The translations under genes were made by a program, and so were the position numbers. Positions 21,222 through 33,582 of a stretch of DNA of 64,000 bases are shown here, one piece after another. The notes below the pieces were generated by a model. That model had not been told where the DNA came from and did not search any database. It saw nothing but the letters and a program-made list of their open reading frames with translations. This DNA comes from Beta vulgaris subsp. vulgaris (lineage: Eukaryota; Streptophyta; Magnoliopsida; Caryophyllales; Amaranthaceae). The DNA lies in NCBI RefSeq assembly GCF_026745355.1, contig NC_079210.1, positions 2,356,294-2,420,293 on the forward strand, in the 5' to 3' direction. Within the stretch, counting starts at the first letter, position 1. Every line of letters begins with the position of its first letter.

Positions 21222-24200
21222 TCAATTAATTTGGATCATCCAACATTTCTTGTCTTCAATTTGACCATTTTGAATAGCTTTGTATGTTGAAAACAGCTTC
21301 TTGTAAACTGCATTTGTCTCTGTGTTGTATTCTACCCTGCAATTTTGCAAATCAAGAAAGTTCTCTCAATACTATTAGAAGAATATTCGAATGGTAGTGT
21401 TTTTTCTGCAAAGCCTATTCTTTAAACTGCTTGATGTTGCTAAGTTGCAATTTGTGAAGGACAACAAGCGGAAATAGAGTGCCACCTAATGGTACTAAAG
21501 TCCCGTTTGGTAGTTGGTTATAAATGGTGGTAATGGGAATAAATTGGTATGTAAATTTGTGAAGAAAAATCATTTTCCATTCCCATTGTAACGCTAATTT
21601 ATCATAAAGTGTCTATTGTGAAATGCACTATATTCTAAGGGTGGACGATTTATATTGTAGAGAGTAGTTAATCAGTACCACCAGGTGGTACTATTGGTAC
21701 TAGTATCTCATTTTTTTTCACAGCAAAATCAAACCTACCGTTTTCCCTGGTACGTAATGCTTCCCACAGGGACAACCATGACAGCAGTTCCAGTGCAGAA
21801 AGCTTCATCAGCTTCGAACAATTCCTCTACTTCAATCAGTCGTTCTTCAACCTGCTTAACTAGTTAGTAGTTTAGCGTAATATTAATGGACACGCAAAAG
21901 GAGGAAATTGTTACATATATTGATTGGCTTGTGAATAAATCTTTATCTGAAATATGACTTGCCTGATAACCGAGATCAATGGCGATTTCAATGACACTTT
22001 TCCTAGTAATACCTGGGAGAACAGTACCTTTTGTTGGTGGAGTTGAGATTATGTTGTTCTGCAAGTGTTAAAAAAGTATATGAACACATTAAAAGAACAA
22101 TCTGATTTTCAGAACTATCAAAACATTCAAAGCAGAGTTGCACAAAACTCATACATTTACCTATGAATCAAGAAGATATATGTATATCTTCAAACAAAAT
22201 GTATGAGTTCCTAATAGAGCAATGTCTATAAAGTTTACACTGTTAGCAGTATACTAAGTTTTGCACGAAATTGGAATCGTGCTTGTATCTGTTTAGCCAG
22301 GAGTATTACCTTAACTACAAATATATTACAAGAAGAGACTTCTTCAACATATTTCCTGGTTGCTGAATCAAGATACAGTACATCAGAGAATCCATTGCTC
22401 CTTGCATTTGTCAATGGTCTCAATCCCTGATTGATACTCATAGTAAAACATCCATAAGAATAGAGCTACTAGCTAGTTTGGAAATAGCCAATGTATTGCA
22501 AGGTTTCAAAGAGAAACTTTGCCTACCGGTGCATAGTTGGTAATTGATTTTATACCACCAGACCCACCACGAGAAGCACGATCAAATTCTTCCTCAATGT
22601 ACAAATTTAGGTGGGAGCTTCCAACCTGATAAAGAGACGGGAGCATGAAATACAGGGTTTTCGAAAATTATAAAAAACTCTTGAGGGGTGGTACACTGGT
22701 ACTGAAAGTCTGTACCACCTGCTGGTACATTAATAATGCTTTCCGAGTTCCAACAATAAAACACAAAATATAGAAGAAGTTCTGTAAAGATAGTAACAGA
22801 CTTTGAAATAGTCGCCAACAGGCGAAGCATAGATGACAAATGTGTACTCTGGAGCTGGAGATAGACCCAAGGTCGGTCCTGTTCCTAGCAGCAGAGGTCT
22901 TATATATAAGGCACCCTTCCCAGGAGGAGGAATCTGTTATGAACAACAATGTTTTGTAAATTTTCAGCACGGCCACAAAACATGTTATTGTTGTAGCTAT
23001 TCGAACTAAGGGTGGCAAATACAAACCCAACGCTTGTTGGCCAGAGCAGTCTGCTTTACAGCATCAATAAATTGATCAATAGAAGGGGAAGGCATGCACA
23101 TTCTTTCGGCCCCTATCTTCATTCGTGATGCATTTTGGTCAGGCCGAAACAACATAATCTTCCCGTCTTCCCTCCTTAACACCTTCATTCCCTCCAATAC
23201 TCCCTTCACATTTTTGCATCAAAGTAATCAGTTAGTCTAACTGTTATCACTTGTGCTTGTGGATTATATTAGCAAAATAAGTTTTTGTTCTCTTCCCAAT
23301 TATGAATAAAATGATAAACAACACAAAGATATTACTAACCAAGTTATAAAAAGAAGTCCTCTAAGATATGAAATTATATTGGCCATACAAAGGACTCCAC
23401 CTTAAACTTATACGAAGGCCATAATTTACAAGTAATTTTGGTAAGTAAACACTTGCAAGGCTTACTATTAAGTCATACAAGATCGTAAATTTGAACTTAC
23501 TTGGCCATAGTTTATGACCGCGGCAGCAGGGCTGAACTCAAGGTTTCCATATGGAATAAGTTGGCCCTCTTTAAACTCATCGCCATTCGAACATTTCATG
23601 ATGTACATGTAATCTGTAGGCGTTATGCCAAATCCCACATTGTCCCAGTCGATATCAGTATAAGCATCACTCTCATTATCTGCAAGACTGTCAACCCAAA
23701 TATAATTGAAGAAATAACATAAGTTGCTAAATCAGAACTATCAGAAATGGAAATTGTCAAGGCACATTAAACCTGTGTTTGGTGCATTTAGTGATAATGC
23801 ACCTTCACTCTTATTATGCTAGAATAGTAGAATGTTTAAGTACATGAATTCCACTTATTGCATGGGATTTTGTGTGCAAACCTAAGTTGGTTGGTGAAAA
23901 GTAAAATCACTTCTCATTTAAACCAAGAAAAGCTCTGAAAATCTTTCCATGTGAGACAATGAACTTGTCTTTTTCCCTTAAGGCTACTTAAATACATTTA
24001 GAGGGTGTTTGGTATAGAATAATTTGATGTAGGAAACGGGTTCAAATAAGCGTTTTCATTTCTAATTGTTTGGTATGAGTGTTAAGTAACAAATACCGTT
24101 TTCGAAGGGATTCACAATCCCCCCATTTGTTACCCTTGTCAAACTAGTGGAAACAGATCATGTTTCCTTCCTCAATCATAAACCTTTCAATTGTTTCAAT

Positions 24201-26736
24201 TCCACTAGGATACCAAACAACTATTAAAGGTAACAATTATTATTTCCATTTCCCCTCCTTATTCAAGTCCTTTCCATTCCGTTTTCATTAATCATACCAA
24301 ACACTCCCTTAAGGTAATAAGACACTTCGATAACTTCTCATGTAGGACACGGAACTTCTCCACCTTCCAAATACTAATTTTACAAAACCATGTTTTACTT
24401 TTTTTCTATTGCACTATAATAAAGGCATTAAGTAATATTAATTGGCAACAATAACTTGATGTAAATTATGTGGGGCGCGATTGAGATGGAGTCTCAGGCC
24501 CATTCAGGTCTAATGGTGTGGGGTGCTTATCGGTCGAGCTGAATCCGAATTCTTGTTAGCTCGGCTCGTGTTCGTTTAAGTTTATTCGAACTGGAGACGA
24601 ACTTAAAATTTGACGAACCGAACTGTGATCAGGCCGAGTTTTGACTAAGCATTGATCGAGCCATTATCGAATTGTTCACGAACAAGCTTGACATATTATT
24701 ATCTTTGTTTACTCGTCTTTTTTATATTTTATTTTTTGAATATCTTGTTTTTTGAGTTTATTCTTTGACAATAAAACTATTAACTTACTATGTTATATAC
24801 AAAATAAATATATTTATGCATACGTCATACATAATACATTTTTAATATATATAAAAAAGTAATTGAGCCTCTTCATGAGCTTTTCGAGCCGAGCTTTTCG
24901 AGCCGAGCTTGTCATAACTCATCTCGGCTGTTGAAGTTTCGAGCCGAACTCTAACTCGGGCCGAACAACAATGAGCTTAGCTTTGATCCAGCCGAGCTCA
25001 AACTATTCACGAACATATCAGGCTCATTATCACCCCTAGGTGTGAGCCTAACAATAGATGTATCGCATTTGTGAAACCTATAAGGCTGTAACACTTGGAG
25101 GCATGGAGCTAGTCTTATGAAAAGAGGAACGCATTAGAAATTTTAAAAGCATTTTTTCTCGAAAATAGGTAAGACCGTAAGAATATATCCTCTAAGTTGT
25201 CCTCACATAGGCTCCTCAAAGAGCCATTAAAAGCCATATTTCCCCCAACTCCTCCCCTCTACTTGAAATTTTAGAAGCATATCGGTTGAGTTATTTACTG
25301 TGGCTTAAGGAGATGTTGTATATATGAAAAAGGATAAAATATAATTAACCGAGTGAATACTTTATCTTCTACTAGTAGAATTTAATGTGTCGCACTAAAA
25401 AATAGAATTTACTGTATGAATCCAACTCATTGTCAATAATTTTTTAGTAGTCTATTAGAAGCGAGTAATCTACCAACTGGGTAGATCATACATGTAGTTA
25501 TATAAGAAAAGAAGAATGCTCTCAAATCTTATACTCCCTCCGTTCCAAAATATAGTTCCTATTTCCCTTTTTTCACGGTAATTTATGCAAGTAGAATCTA
25601 AGAGGGATAGTAAAGATTTTTTGTTTATTTAAATAAATGTTGTATGGGAAAAGATGATTTTAGGAGAGAGAATGAAAAATAATTGGTGAAAAAGCATTAA
25701 TTGTAACACTTGGGTTGAATAAACAAAGAAAAAAAACAAAATTCAAGAAGCAAATAAATGATGGGACACAATTTTTCTAGATAAATTACGAAAAAATGTG
25801 GAACTAAATATGGAAATGAGAACTATATTTTGGGACACCCAAAATGGAAATGGGAACTATATTTTGGGACGGAGGGAGTACTTGATTTTATAAATATATA
25901 TACTACTGTTTTTGCTAGATGTACCACCAAAAACCACTCAGAACAAGAGACATTTAATAGTTTTAATTTAGGCATTTCTCATTGCAACTCCTTTAAATTA
26001 AATTAATTGGGCTATTCACAAGACTAATGGTGTTATTTTCTCAATTTTTTTGGGTGCAATCTTCACGGTGTTATTAGGATTAAGGAGATGAAAGGTTTTT
26101 AGATAACTTGAATAGACAATCAGCCCATTTAAAATTGGTTTTCCCTAATTAAGTTGACGAAACCGTATCATACAAATGTTTAGACTACATCACTGCACTT
26201 AATCGCTGATTTACAATTAAAAAAAATAACAAAGGTTAAGGAAGATTCACTATAGTCTATACTTTATAGACTATAGTCAATATTTTACCTTAAAATATAC
26301 TTCGTCCGTTTTATAATACTCGCTACACTTTCCATTGTGGTAAGTTTCACATTACTTGCTACACTCCCTTTTGGGCAATAAACTGCCTATCTCTCCTCTC
26401 ACACGGGTCCCTATCTCTCCTCCCTATTTCTCATCTCACATGGGTCCCTTTTCTTTTTATTCTCTACCTCTCTCTTCTCCAAAAATTGCCTAGAAGTCCG
26501 TGAATTGAAAAGTGTAGCGAGTAATATGAAAAGGAGAAAGTAAGTGCAATATTGAAATTGACATGCGAAGTTGCAAATCCTGGTAACCAACCATTCTCCA
26601 ATAAATAGCCAAAGGTGGATTAACAATTTCAATGTAGAATGCAATGAAAACAAAACACAAAGATAATGGAGCAAAAGATAAGAGATAAAGTATATCACCT
26701 GAAATTTGAGCAAAATGAAGAAGACAATGCCGACAT
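21222..26736 (-). CDS. BCAT: Branched-chain amino acid aminotransferase, cytosolic type
   Basis: Nine exons read in phase (minus strand): 26736-26699, 23687-23501, 23203-23027, 22933-22802, 22625-22527, 22426-22310, 22058-21963, 21851-21739 and 21336-21222. They give 357 residues. This enzyme transfers the amino group between Leu/Ile/Val and 2-oxoglutarate using PLP. Family signatures are [48 protein letters not shown], the PLP-lysine region [19 protein letters not shown] and [19 protein letters not shown]. The N-terminus is short, with no plastid or mitochondrial transit peptide, and the length fits the cytosolic BCAT4/6/7 group. Intron 7 uses a GC donor (CAG/GCAAGT); introns 3 and 4 use weak GTTTGT and GTCTGT donors. 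The 38-nt first exon rests on phase and splice sites alone and is the least certain part. Confidence 0.93.
24001..24308. mobile_element. Tourist-like MITE in BCAT intron 1
   Basis: The ends are GAGGGTGTTTGGTA and TACCAAACACTCCC with TTA on both sides, consistent with a PIF/Harbinger-type MITE of 308 bp. Confidence 0.65.
24520..25036. mobile_element. hAT-like MITE in BCAT intron 1
   Basis: The ends are GGGGTGCTTATCGG and TCATTATCACCCC, with subterminal GAGCTCGGCT-type repeats. The flanks ATGGTGTG and TAGGTGTG agree in six of eight bases, suggesting an 8-bp hAT duplication. Confidence 0.6.
25534..25878. mobile_element. Stowaway-type MITE in BCAT intron 1
   Basis: The ends are CTCCCTCCGTTCC and GGGACGGAGGGAG, with TA target duplications at 25532-25533 and 25879-25880. 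This is the standard Stowaway signature. Confidence 0.88.
26300..26540. mobile_element. Degenerate Stowaway-like MITE in BCAT intron 1
   Basis: Inverted ends CTTCGTCCGTTTTATAATAC and the complement of a GTAATATGAAAAGGAGAAAG arm share ACTCGCTACACTTT. Both sides carry TA. Confidence 0.65.
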
Positions 26737-26758
26737 GATGGAAGATTAGTACTCTTTT

Positions 26759-26803
26759 TTAATAGATTTTGCAGAAGTTTATATGAAGGAGAAGGAGTAA
26801 CAT
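26759..26803 (-). promoter_or_regulatory. Possible uORF in BCAT leader
   Basis: Between the putative TATA box and the BCAT start there is an ATG at 26803 with a 14-codon frame ending TAA, 22 nt before the main ATG. It could lower translation of the main frame if the leader includes it; this is unproven. Confidence 0.3.
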
Positions 26804-26830
26804 GAGAGCAGGTGAAAAGTTTTGTGTAAA

Positions 26831-26841
26831 CTTTTTATAAA
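26831..26841 (-). promoter_or_regulatory. TATA box of BCAT gene
   Basis: The minus strand reads TTTATAAAAAG about 95-105 nt before the BCAT start codon, a plausible core promoter. Confidence 0.45.
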
Positions 26842-27938
26842 CACAATTACACATATGTAAATAGAAAAGGAAATATAGTATATATGGGTAAATATTAATT
26901 CCTATTTATGTCCAATAATATTGTACTAATGATGCATTTAATATCATTTGACTATATGGGACAAATAATAACAAATTTCGTCTCACTGGTTGGTCGACCT
27001 TGACTTCTATTATTTAGAGGTCAAAAAATATGATATTCAGACTTAGAAATCGGATTTAAAATTTTTTGTCTTTCAGCAAGTCTTGGGCGGACTGGGTTTC
27101 GCAATAGTTTACGAACTCAAATGGATCACATTAGACAAACACGGATTATGATAGAGAAAATTGACTACATAAATAATTGATTGTCTCTTACAAAAAACTG
27201 ATTATATTATACAAAAAATAAAAACATCTATCAATTAAAATTGGTTATATTAGATGAAAACTGACTATATCAAATAAAAACTGATTATATCATACATTAC
27301 CTGGTATACAAGTAGCACAATAAGTTATTGTACACCCGATCCATCCAATTTTTTTCATAGCAAAGTCCTTGAAATTTGAGAGTGGCTGGTGCGAATGATG
27401 GAATGGCACACATTTAATGTGGTTGTAATTAATGTTACTCGCTCGCAAATAAAAGGGAAGTAAATGAAATAATTGGAAACTTGATATGAGGACGTAATTA
27501 TTGTTTAAGGACATGTATATATATATACAATTTGTATAAACAAAATTGGTACTTTTGCAACATTATGATAATTGTTGTTTTTCGGAAACAAAAATTCACT
27601 TAGATGTGCATTGAGATATTCATACAATACTTTGAGAGCAAAAAAAAGTAGCATAGCTATTTATATGTGATGATACCTATTTTATGAAATAATGTAATTG
27701 TATGTTTGTATATATACATGGTAACATACTAACATGTGGCCTTTTTTTTTTCTTTTGACAAGAACATGAGGTCCTTAAATCATAACATATTGACTTTTTT
27801 GGGTATAGAGAGAGCTATACGGGCAAATGATATAGACGAGATTTGATTTCAAATATTGGACATCATCTTCGATCCAAGACTTTAATCAACTAAACTAGTT
27901 AATATCTACACTGTAACAGTTAATAATTCATGCTTGCA
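26842..27938. other. Intergenic between BCAT and Copia element
   Basis: No gene is recognised. About 27180-27297 has four loose copies of an AAAACTGATTATATCA-like unit. The rest is AT-rich. Confidence 0.45.
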
Positions 27939-28484
27939 GTTTATGTTAGACTTTGTGATCAATGAGAGAACCGGATATCCACTCCAAGGCACGGAAACTA
28001 CGCTTTCCTATTAGTTTAATTTCGCCCCTCTAGGATCACCGGGTTAACACGAAATAACTAATGAGATACAATGGAGAGAACAATCCACTTAGATGATCTT
28101 CTAAGTGAATCAAACAAGAACTTGTGTTTTTGTGTTTGTGAAGAACACTCAAGAGAAGATTGCAAGGTTTCTCTTAAGCAAAGGTTTCTCTTAAGCAAAG
28201 CAAGAAGTGTTTGAGAGTATAGAAAATCTGTTTTTTCTTCTAACCCCTCACTCATAGGTATCCCAAGGTTTATATAGGAAGAATAAACCTTTCATTGACT
28301 AGGGAGGTTAATCACATAACCCCCATCTTAATCACATTGACTAGAGAGGTTAATCACATAACCCCCATTTTAATCACTCATCAAAGGTCTTTAATCTACT
28401 GATTAAAGGACCTTAAAAGTCATTAAAATGATCAACAAAGCATCACAACGGATATAAAACCGTCGAGGCAACTTTTCGCATTCC

Positions 28485-28622
28485 AAGGCAGAAGACACGT
28501 CGCGACTCGCGAAGAAGCTCGCGAGTCGCGAGGCGCTGGTCGCGACCCGCGACGCCTGTCGCGACCGCGACGGGCCACTGGTCGCGACTCGCGACGCCTG
28601 TCGCGACTCGCGGCCAGTCTTC
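28485..28622. repeat. CpG-rich TCGCGA module in 3' LTR
   Basis: A GC-rich island of about 135 bp is packed with TCGCGA and CTCGCGAG palindromes. It stands out against the AT-rich surroundings. The same module is in the other LTR at 33802-33920. Confidence 0.8.
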
Positions 28623-29260
28623 TGTCTCCCTTGGTTTATCAATGCGTTTTGCCACTTGATGCACACTTAGTCTTTTGCATACTAGACCTCCTCCTCTTCT
28701 AGTACATACCCTTATGAGTTTCAAACCCATTACCCTATAAATGTTCCAACAATCCTCCTCCCATTTATAGGGTAATGTTGAAAAGTTTTTCAACTTGCTA
28801 TAAATCGCAAACACACATGTTCATGCATCATGGAAATATCTAACGATTGAATTTCCATTTAGTAAAAGTAATCTTTACAATAATTTAGATCATAATGATA
28901 GACAAAGCTTTGAATCATATAACCATTACAAATTATTGAAGTTACTAATACACACAAACATAAACTAGGTTCTTAAAACCTCCGACACCTATGAAGCCTT
29001 GGTGTCCATATCCATTCATAAGCATTCCAAGTCAAGCCTAAGACTTGATGAAGCGGCCAAACTTCTAGCTTACATAGGTAAATCTTTCCGGACATGCTCC
29101 TACAATTGAGCACCTTATCAAAGATTTATTAAGAATAAAATTCAACCTCTTTATCATTGTAGCAACAAGCACTAACCTCGGGATGTATTAAACAAGTGCT
29201 CCCAACCTCTTAGAGAAGTACTATCCTCCTTGAATTTGAGATCTAACGTTGTATTAGACA

Positions 29261-32200
29261 TCAAATAGAGTTTTCCTTCACCATAGGTTGATCAATAGGC
29301 TTAAGACCCATCCCTTTGTTCATTTTGTTCACTAGTTCCCTTGACAACGGTTTTGTAAACGTATCCGCCAAGTTCAAACTAGACCGAACAAAATTAATAG
29401 TTATACAACTATTCCTTATCATTTCCCGCACATAGCTATGTCTAACTCCAATGTGCCTTGACTTGCCATTGTAGACTTCACTATATGCTTTAGCTATGGT
29501 TGATGCACTATCACAATGGATAGCAAGAGGTGACATTGGTTTCACCCATAAGTCCACCTCACTCAACACATTCCTTAGCCATTCCGCTTCTTGGCAACAA
29601 GAAGCCAAAGCAATGAATTCCGATGCCATAGTGGAATCCGTTATACATGTTTGCTTCTTGGATGCCCATGAAATGGCACCTCCTCCAAGAAGAAACACCC
29701 AACCACTAGTGGATGAATAATCTTCCTTATTCGAAATCCAACTAGCATCCGAGTAACCTTCTAAGATAGAAGGTTCTCTTTATGTATGTTATGACATAAT
29801 CCAAGGTCTTATTCAAGTACCTTAACACTCTTCTCAATGCTTGCCAATGCAACATACTAGGATTACTAGTATACCTACTGAGCTTGCCAATAGCAAAGGC
29901 TATATCCGGCCGAGTGCTAGTCATAGCATACATCAAGCTTCCAATTAAGCTTGCATACTCCAATTGTGAAATTGGAGTACCACTACTCGGAACCAAGTGA
30001 ATACTAGGATCCATAGGAGTAGCAAAATGAGTCGAATTTGACTCATTATACCTCTTGACCACTTTCTCAATATAATGAGATTGTGATAAAGAAAACGACC
30101 CTTTCCCTCTTATTATTCTAATACCTAGAATAACATCCGCTTCACCCAAATCTTTCATGGAGAAGCTAGAGGAAAGGAAGACTTTGGTCTTTTCCACTTG
30201 TTCCAAATCAGTCCCAAAAATAAGCATATCATCAACATATAAGCAAATTATAACTCCTTTACCGTTATTATCAAATTTGCTATATACACACTTATCGGAC
30301 TGATTTATTTTGAACCCACTAGACAACACAACTTCATCAAATTTTTGATGCCATTGCTTAGGTGCTTGTTTAAGACCATACAAAGATCTAACTAATTTGC
30401 AAACTTTAGTTTCTTGACCTTTAACCACAAACCCTTCAGGTTGATTCATGTACACTTCCTCCTCCAATTCACCATTAAGAAAAGCAGTTTTTACATCCAT
30501 TTGGTGAATTACTAGACCATGAATCGCAGCTAATGCTATCAATAGTCTAATAGTAGCTATTCTAGCTACTGGAGCATAAGTATCAAAGTAATCGATACCA
30601 TATCTTTGCCTAAAACCTTGGACCACTAACCGGGCCTTATGTTTTAGTATGGTTCCATCGATTTTCTTTTTCCTTACAAAAATCCATTTACAACCTAGGG
30701 GTTTGCAACCGGGAGGTAAATTAGCTAAAATCCAAGTGTGATTACCCATTATAGAATCCATTTCATCATTCACTGCCTCTTTCCAGAAAGCAGAATCATG
30801 AGACTTCATAGCCTCATCAAAGGACCTAGGATCCTCCTCCATATTGTAACAATATGAAATTTGAGTCGAAATTGACTCCCTTGACCCTTCAACTAAATAT
30901 AGTTGAAAATCCGGTCCAAAAGATTTCTCTTTTCTAATTCGTTTACTTTTCCTAATTTCCGGTGTTGTAGTATCATGATCATTTGAAATGTCATCTACAA
31001 CATTGGAACTAGTACTAGGTATCATGTCCTTTGGTCTTGGAATCGATGAGAATCTAGTCTCATCAAATATTGCATCCCTTGACTCTATCACGGAGTGAAT
31101 AGAGACAAAGTCATTGGGCTCAATGACATAAAACCTATAGGCTTTGCTATGTACCGCATAGCCTATAAAAATGCAATCAATTCCTTTTTCACCTAAAGTT
31201 TTCCTTTTAGGTTCCGTCAATTTGACAATTGCCCTACAACCCCATACCTTAAGGTAATTGAGATTAGGCTTTTTATTACACCAAAGTTCATAAGGGGTAG
31301 TCTTATTCCTTTTATTAGGAACTCGATTTAAAATGTAACATGCAGTTAAAATTGCATCACCCCAAAAACCGTCATTAAGACCCGAATTAGAAAGCATGGT
31401 ATTAACCATTTCTTTTAGGACCCTATTTTTCCTTTCCGCTATACCATTACTTTGAGGTGAGTATGGGGCGGTTGTTTCATGAATTACACCAATGGAACTA
31501 AAATAACTTGGATTATAATATTCACCACCCCTATCCGTTCGAAGTCTTTTAATCTTTTGATTAAGTTGGAGTTCCACTTCGATTTTAAAGGTCTTAAACT
31601 TTTCTAGTGCTTCATCTTTAGTAAATAATAAATATATGTAACAAAACCTTGAAAAATCATCAATAAAAGTTACAACATATTTCTTATTTCCTAAAGAAGG
31701 TGAACTATGAAAGTCACACAAGTCACTATGCACCAATTCAAGCAATACCGTTTGTCTAGTCACACTAGGATAAGGATTTTTTGTAATTTTATTTAGCACG
31801 CAAGTGTGACACTTCTCTAACTTTAAATCGAAAGGAGGTATCAACCCCATTTTAGACATGTCATATAATCTACGATAATTCACATGACATAAACGATTGT
31901 GCCATAGAGAAGAAACATCAAGCATGTAAATAGAACTAGTACCAATTTTATTATCAATACTAAATTTAAACATTCCATTACAAAAGAAACCTTGTCCAAC
32001 AAAAATACCACCCTTGGAAAGTACAAATTTATCCGACTCAAAAACAACTTTAAAACCATACTTATTCAAGAGACCTCCTGACACAGATTCTTCCTAACTT
32101 CCGGTACATACACAACATCCCGGAGAGTTAAAGTCTTTCCCGAGGTTAACAACAATTCTACTTGGCCTATCCTCTAGCCTTTACCGTAGAATCATTCCCC

Positions 32201-32349
32201 ATATACAAGATTGGACCATCATCCAAATCTTTCAAAGACTTGAAGAAATCCTTGTTATTGCACACATGTCTAGAGGCTCCCGAATCTATCCACCAAGAAT
32301 CATCAACCTGCACACACATAATTTCAGAAATCATAGCAACAAAATGCAT
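29261..32349 (-). pseudogene. Copia pol (protease, integrase, RT, RNase H), broken
   Basis: From 32349 downward: protease with WWIDSGASRHVC, then a break near 32090. A long frame follows (32084-29742). It carries the integrase zinc finger (HNRLCH and CHTCVLNK), the DDE core (HSDLCDF, FIDDFSR, QSNGIAERKN) and RT motifs (WIFVRKKK, QMDVKTAFLNGELEEEVYM, LYGLKQAPKQWH and YVDDMLIFG). A frameshift near 29740 separates RNase H (TDSTMASEFIALA, RHIGVRHSYVRE, LADTFTKPL) ending at 29261. These replicate and integrate the element from virus-like particles. At least two frame breaks prevent one polyprotein. Confidence 0.92.
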
Positions 32350-32357
32350 TTCTTCAA

Positions 32358-33241
32358 TTACATTAACATGTGCATTGTTACCTTGGTTTTGAACAACACT
32401 AGGTTGTGTGTTCTTTGTCTTCTTCTTGTTGTTAGAAGGACAATCCCTCTTAAGATGAGGACCATTGCATATCCAACAAGAGAGGGTCTTCCTCTTCTTG
32501 TTTGCAACATTGGTTTTGTTATGTTGTTGTTGTTGTTGTTGTTGGATTTCTTGGTCTTACTAGACCCACCAACCTCTACCAAATTAACGGTAGATTTAGG
32601 AATACTAGGAGTAGTATCCTTAACCCCATCTTGAGCCCGGATCCCCTCTTCAATACGAAGATGAGTTCCTAATTGCTCCATGGACATGTCTTCCTTTTTA
32701 TGTTTTAAAAGATGTTTTGTATCTTTCCAAGAATTTGGTAATTTGTCAATGATTGAGGCAACCGCAATTGCCTCATCCATCACCATACCATGTGATCTTA
32801 TTTGGTTCAAAATATGATGAACCTCATGGAATTGCTCCATAATAGGCCGATCATTAGTCATTTTAAAAGAATTAAAATTACTAACAAGGAATTTCTTACT
32901 TGAAGCATCTTCCGAAATGTACTTGGCCTCAAGAGCGTCCCAAAGTTCCTTTGCACTCTCCACATTTTGGTAGAGATCAAACAACGGGTCGGTGAGAGAG
33001 TTGAGAATATGACCACGACAAATGTAGTCATCATTCTCCCACTTATCCTCTTCCTAGTAGTCTCAAGAGGCTCTTCCTCTCCATCTTCCGGGAGTGGTGG
33101 CATAGGAGTTGATAACACATACACCACATTCAAGGCGGTCAACAAGAAGTGCATCTTCTTTTGCCACCTCCGATAGCCCACCCCCTCAAACTTATCCAAC
33201 TTTTGGAAGTTCATAGTCATGTCCTTGAGTGATTGAGCCAT
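32358..33241 (-). pseudogene. Copia gag, frameshifted
   Basis: It starts 31 nt after the 5' LTR with MAQSLKDMTMNFQKLDKFEG and has the Copia gag features YRRWQKKM and ELWDALEAKY. Frame breaks occur near 33050 and in an AAC (Asn) microsatellite near 32520-32545. After the latter, another frame encodes a CCHC-type zinc knuckle (CWICNGPHLKRDC). The full gag is not readable in one frame. Confidence 0.85.
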
Positions 33242-33571
33242 ATCCGAAAAGAAAGAAATTAAACTAATAGATTGTTAGGTATTGTGATCAATGAGAGAAC
33301 CGGATATCCACTCCAAGGCACGGAAACTACGCTTTCCTATTAGTTTAATTTCGCCCCTCTAGGATCACCGGGTTACACGAAATAATAATGAGATACAATG
33401 GAGAGAAATCCATAGATGATCTTCTAAGTGAATAAACAAGAATTGTGTTTTTGTGTTTGTGAAGAACACTCAAGAGAAGATTGCAAGGTTTCTCTTAAGC
33501 AAAGCAAGAAGTGTTTGAGAGTATAGAAAATCTGTTTTTTCTTCTAACCCCTCACTCATAGGTATCCCAAG

Positions 33572-33582
33572 GTTTATATAGG
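33572..33582 (-). promoter_or_regulatory. TATA box in 5' LTR of Copia
   Basis: The minus strand reads CTATATAAACC in the middle of the 5' LTR; the same motif is in the 3' LTR near 28268. Confidence 0.5.

Noticed and set aside
26411..26713. 100-codon minus-strand frame overlapping BCAT exon 1
   Set aside because: It covers intron 1 and a MITE; a BCAT exon explains the coding signal at its upstream edge.
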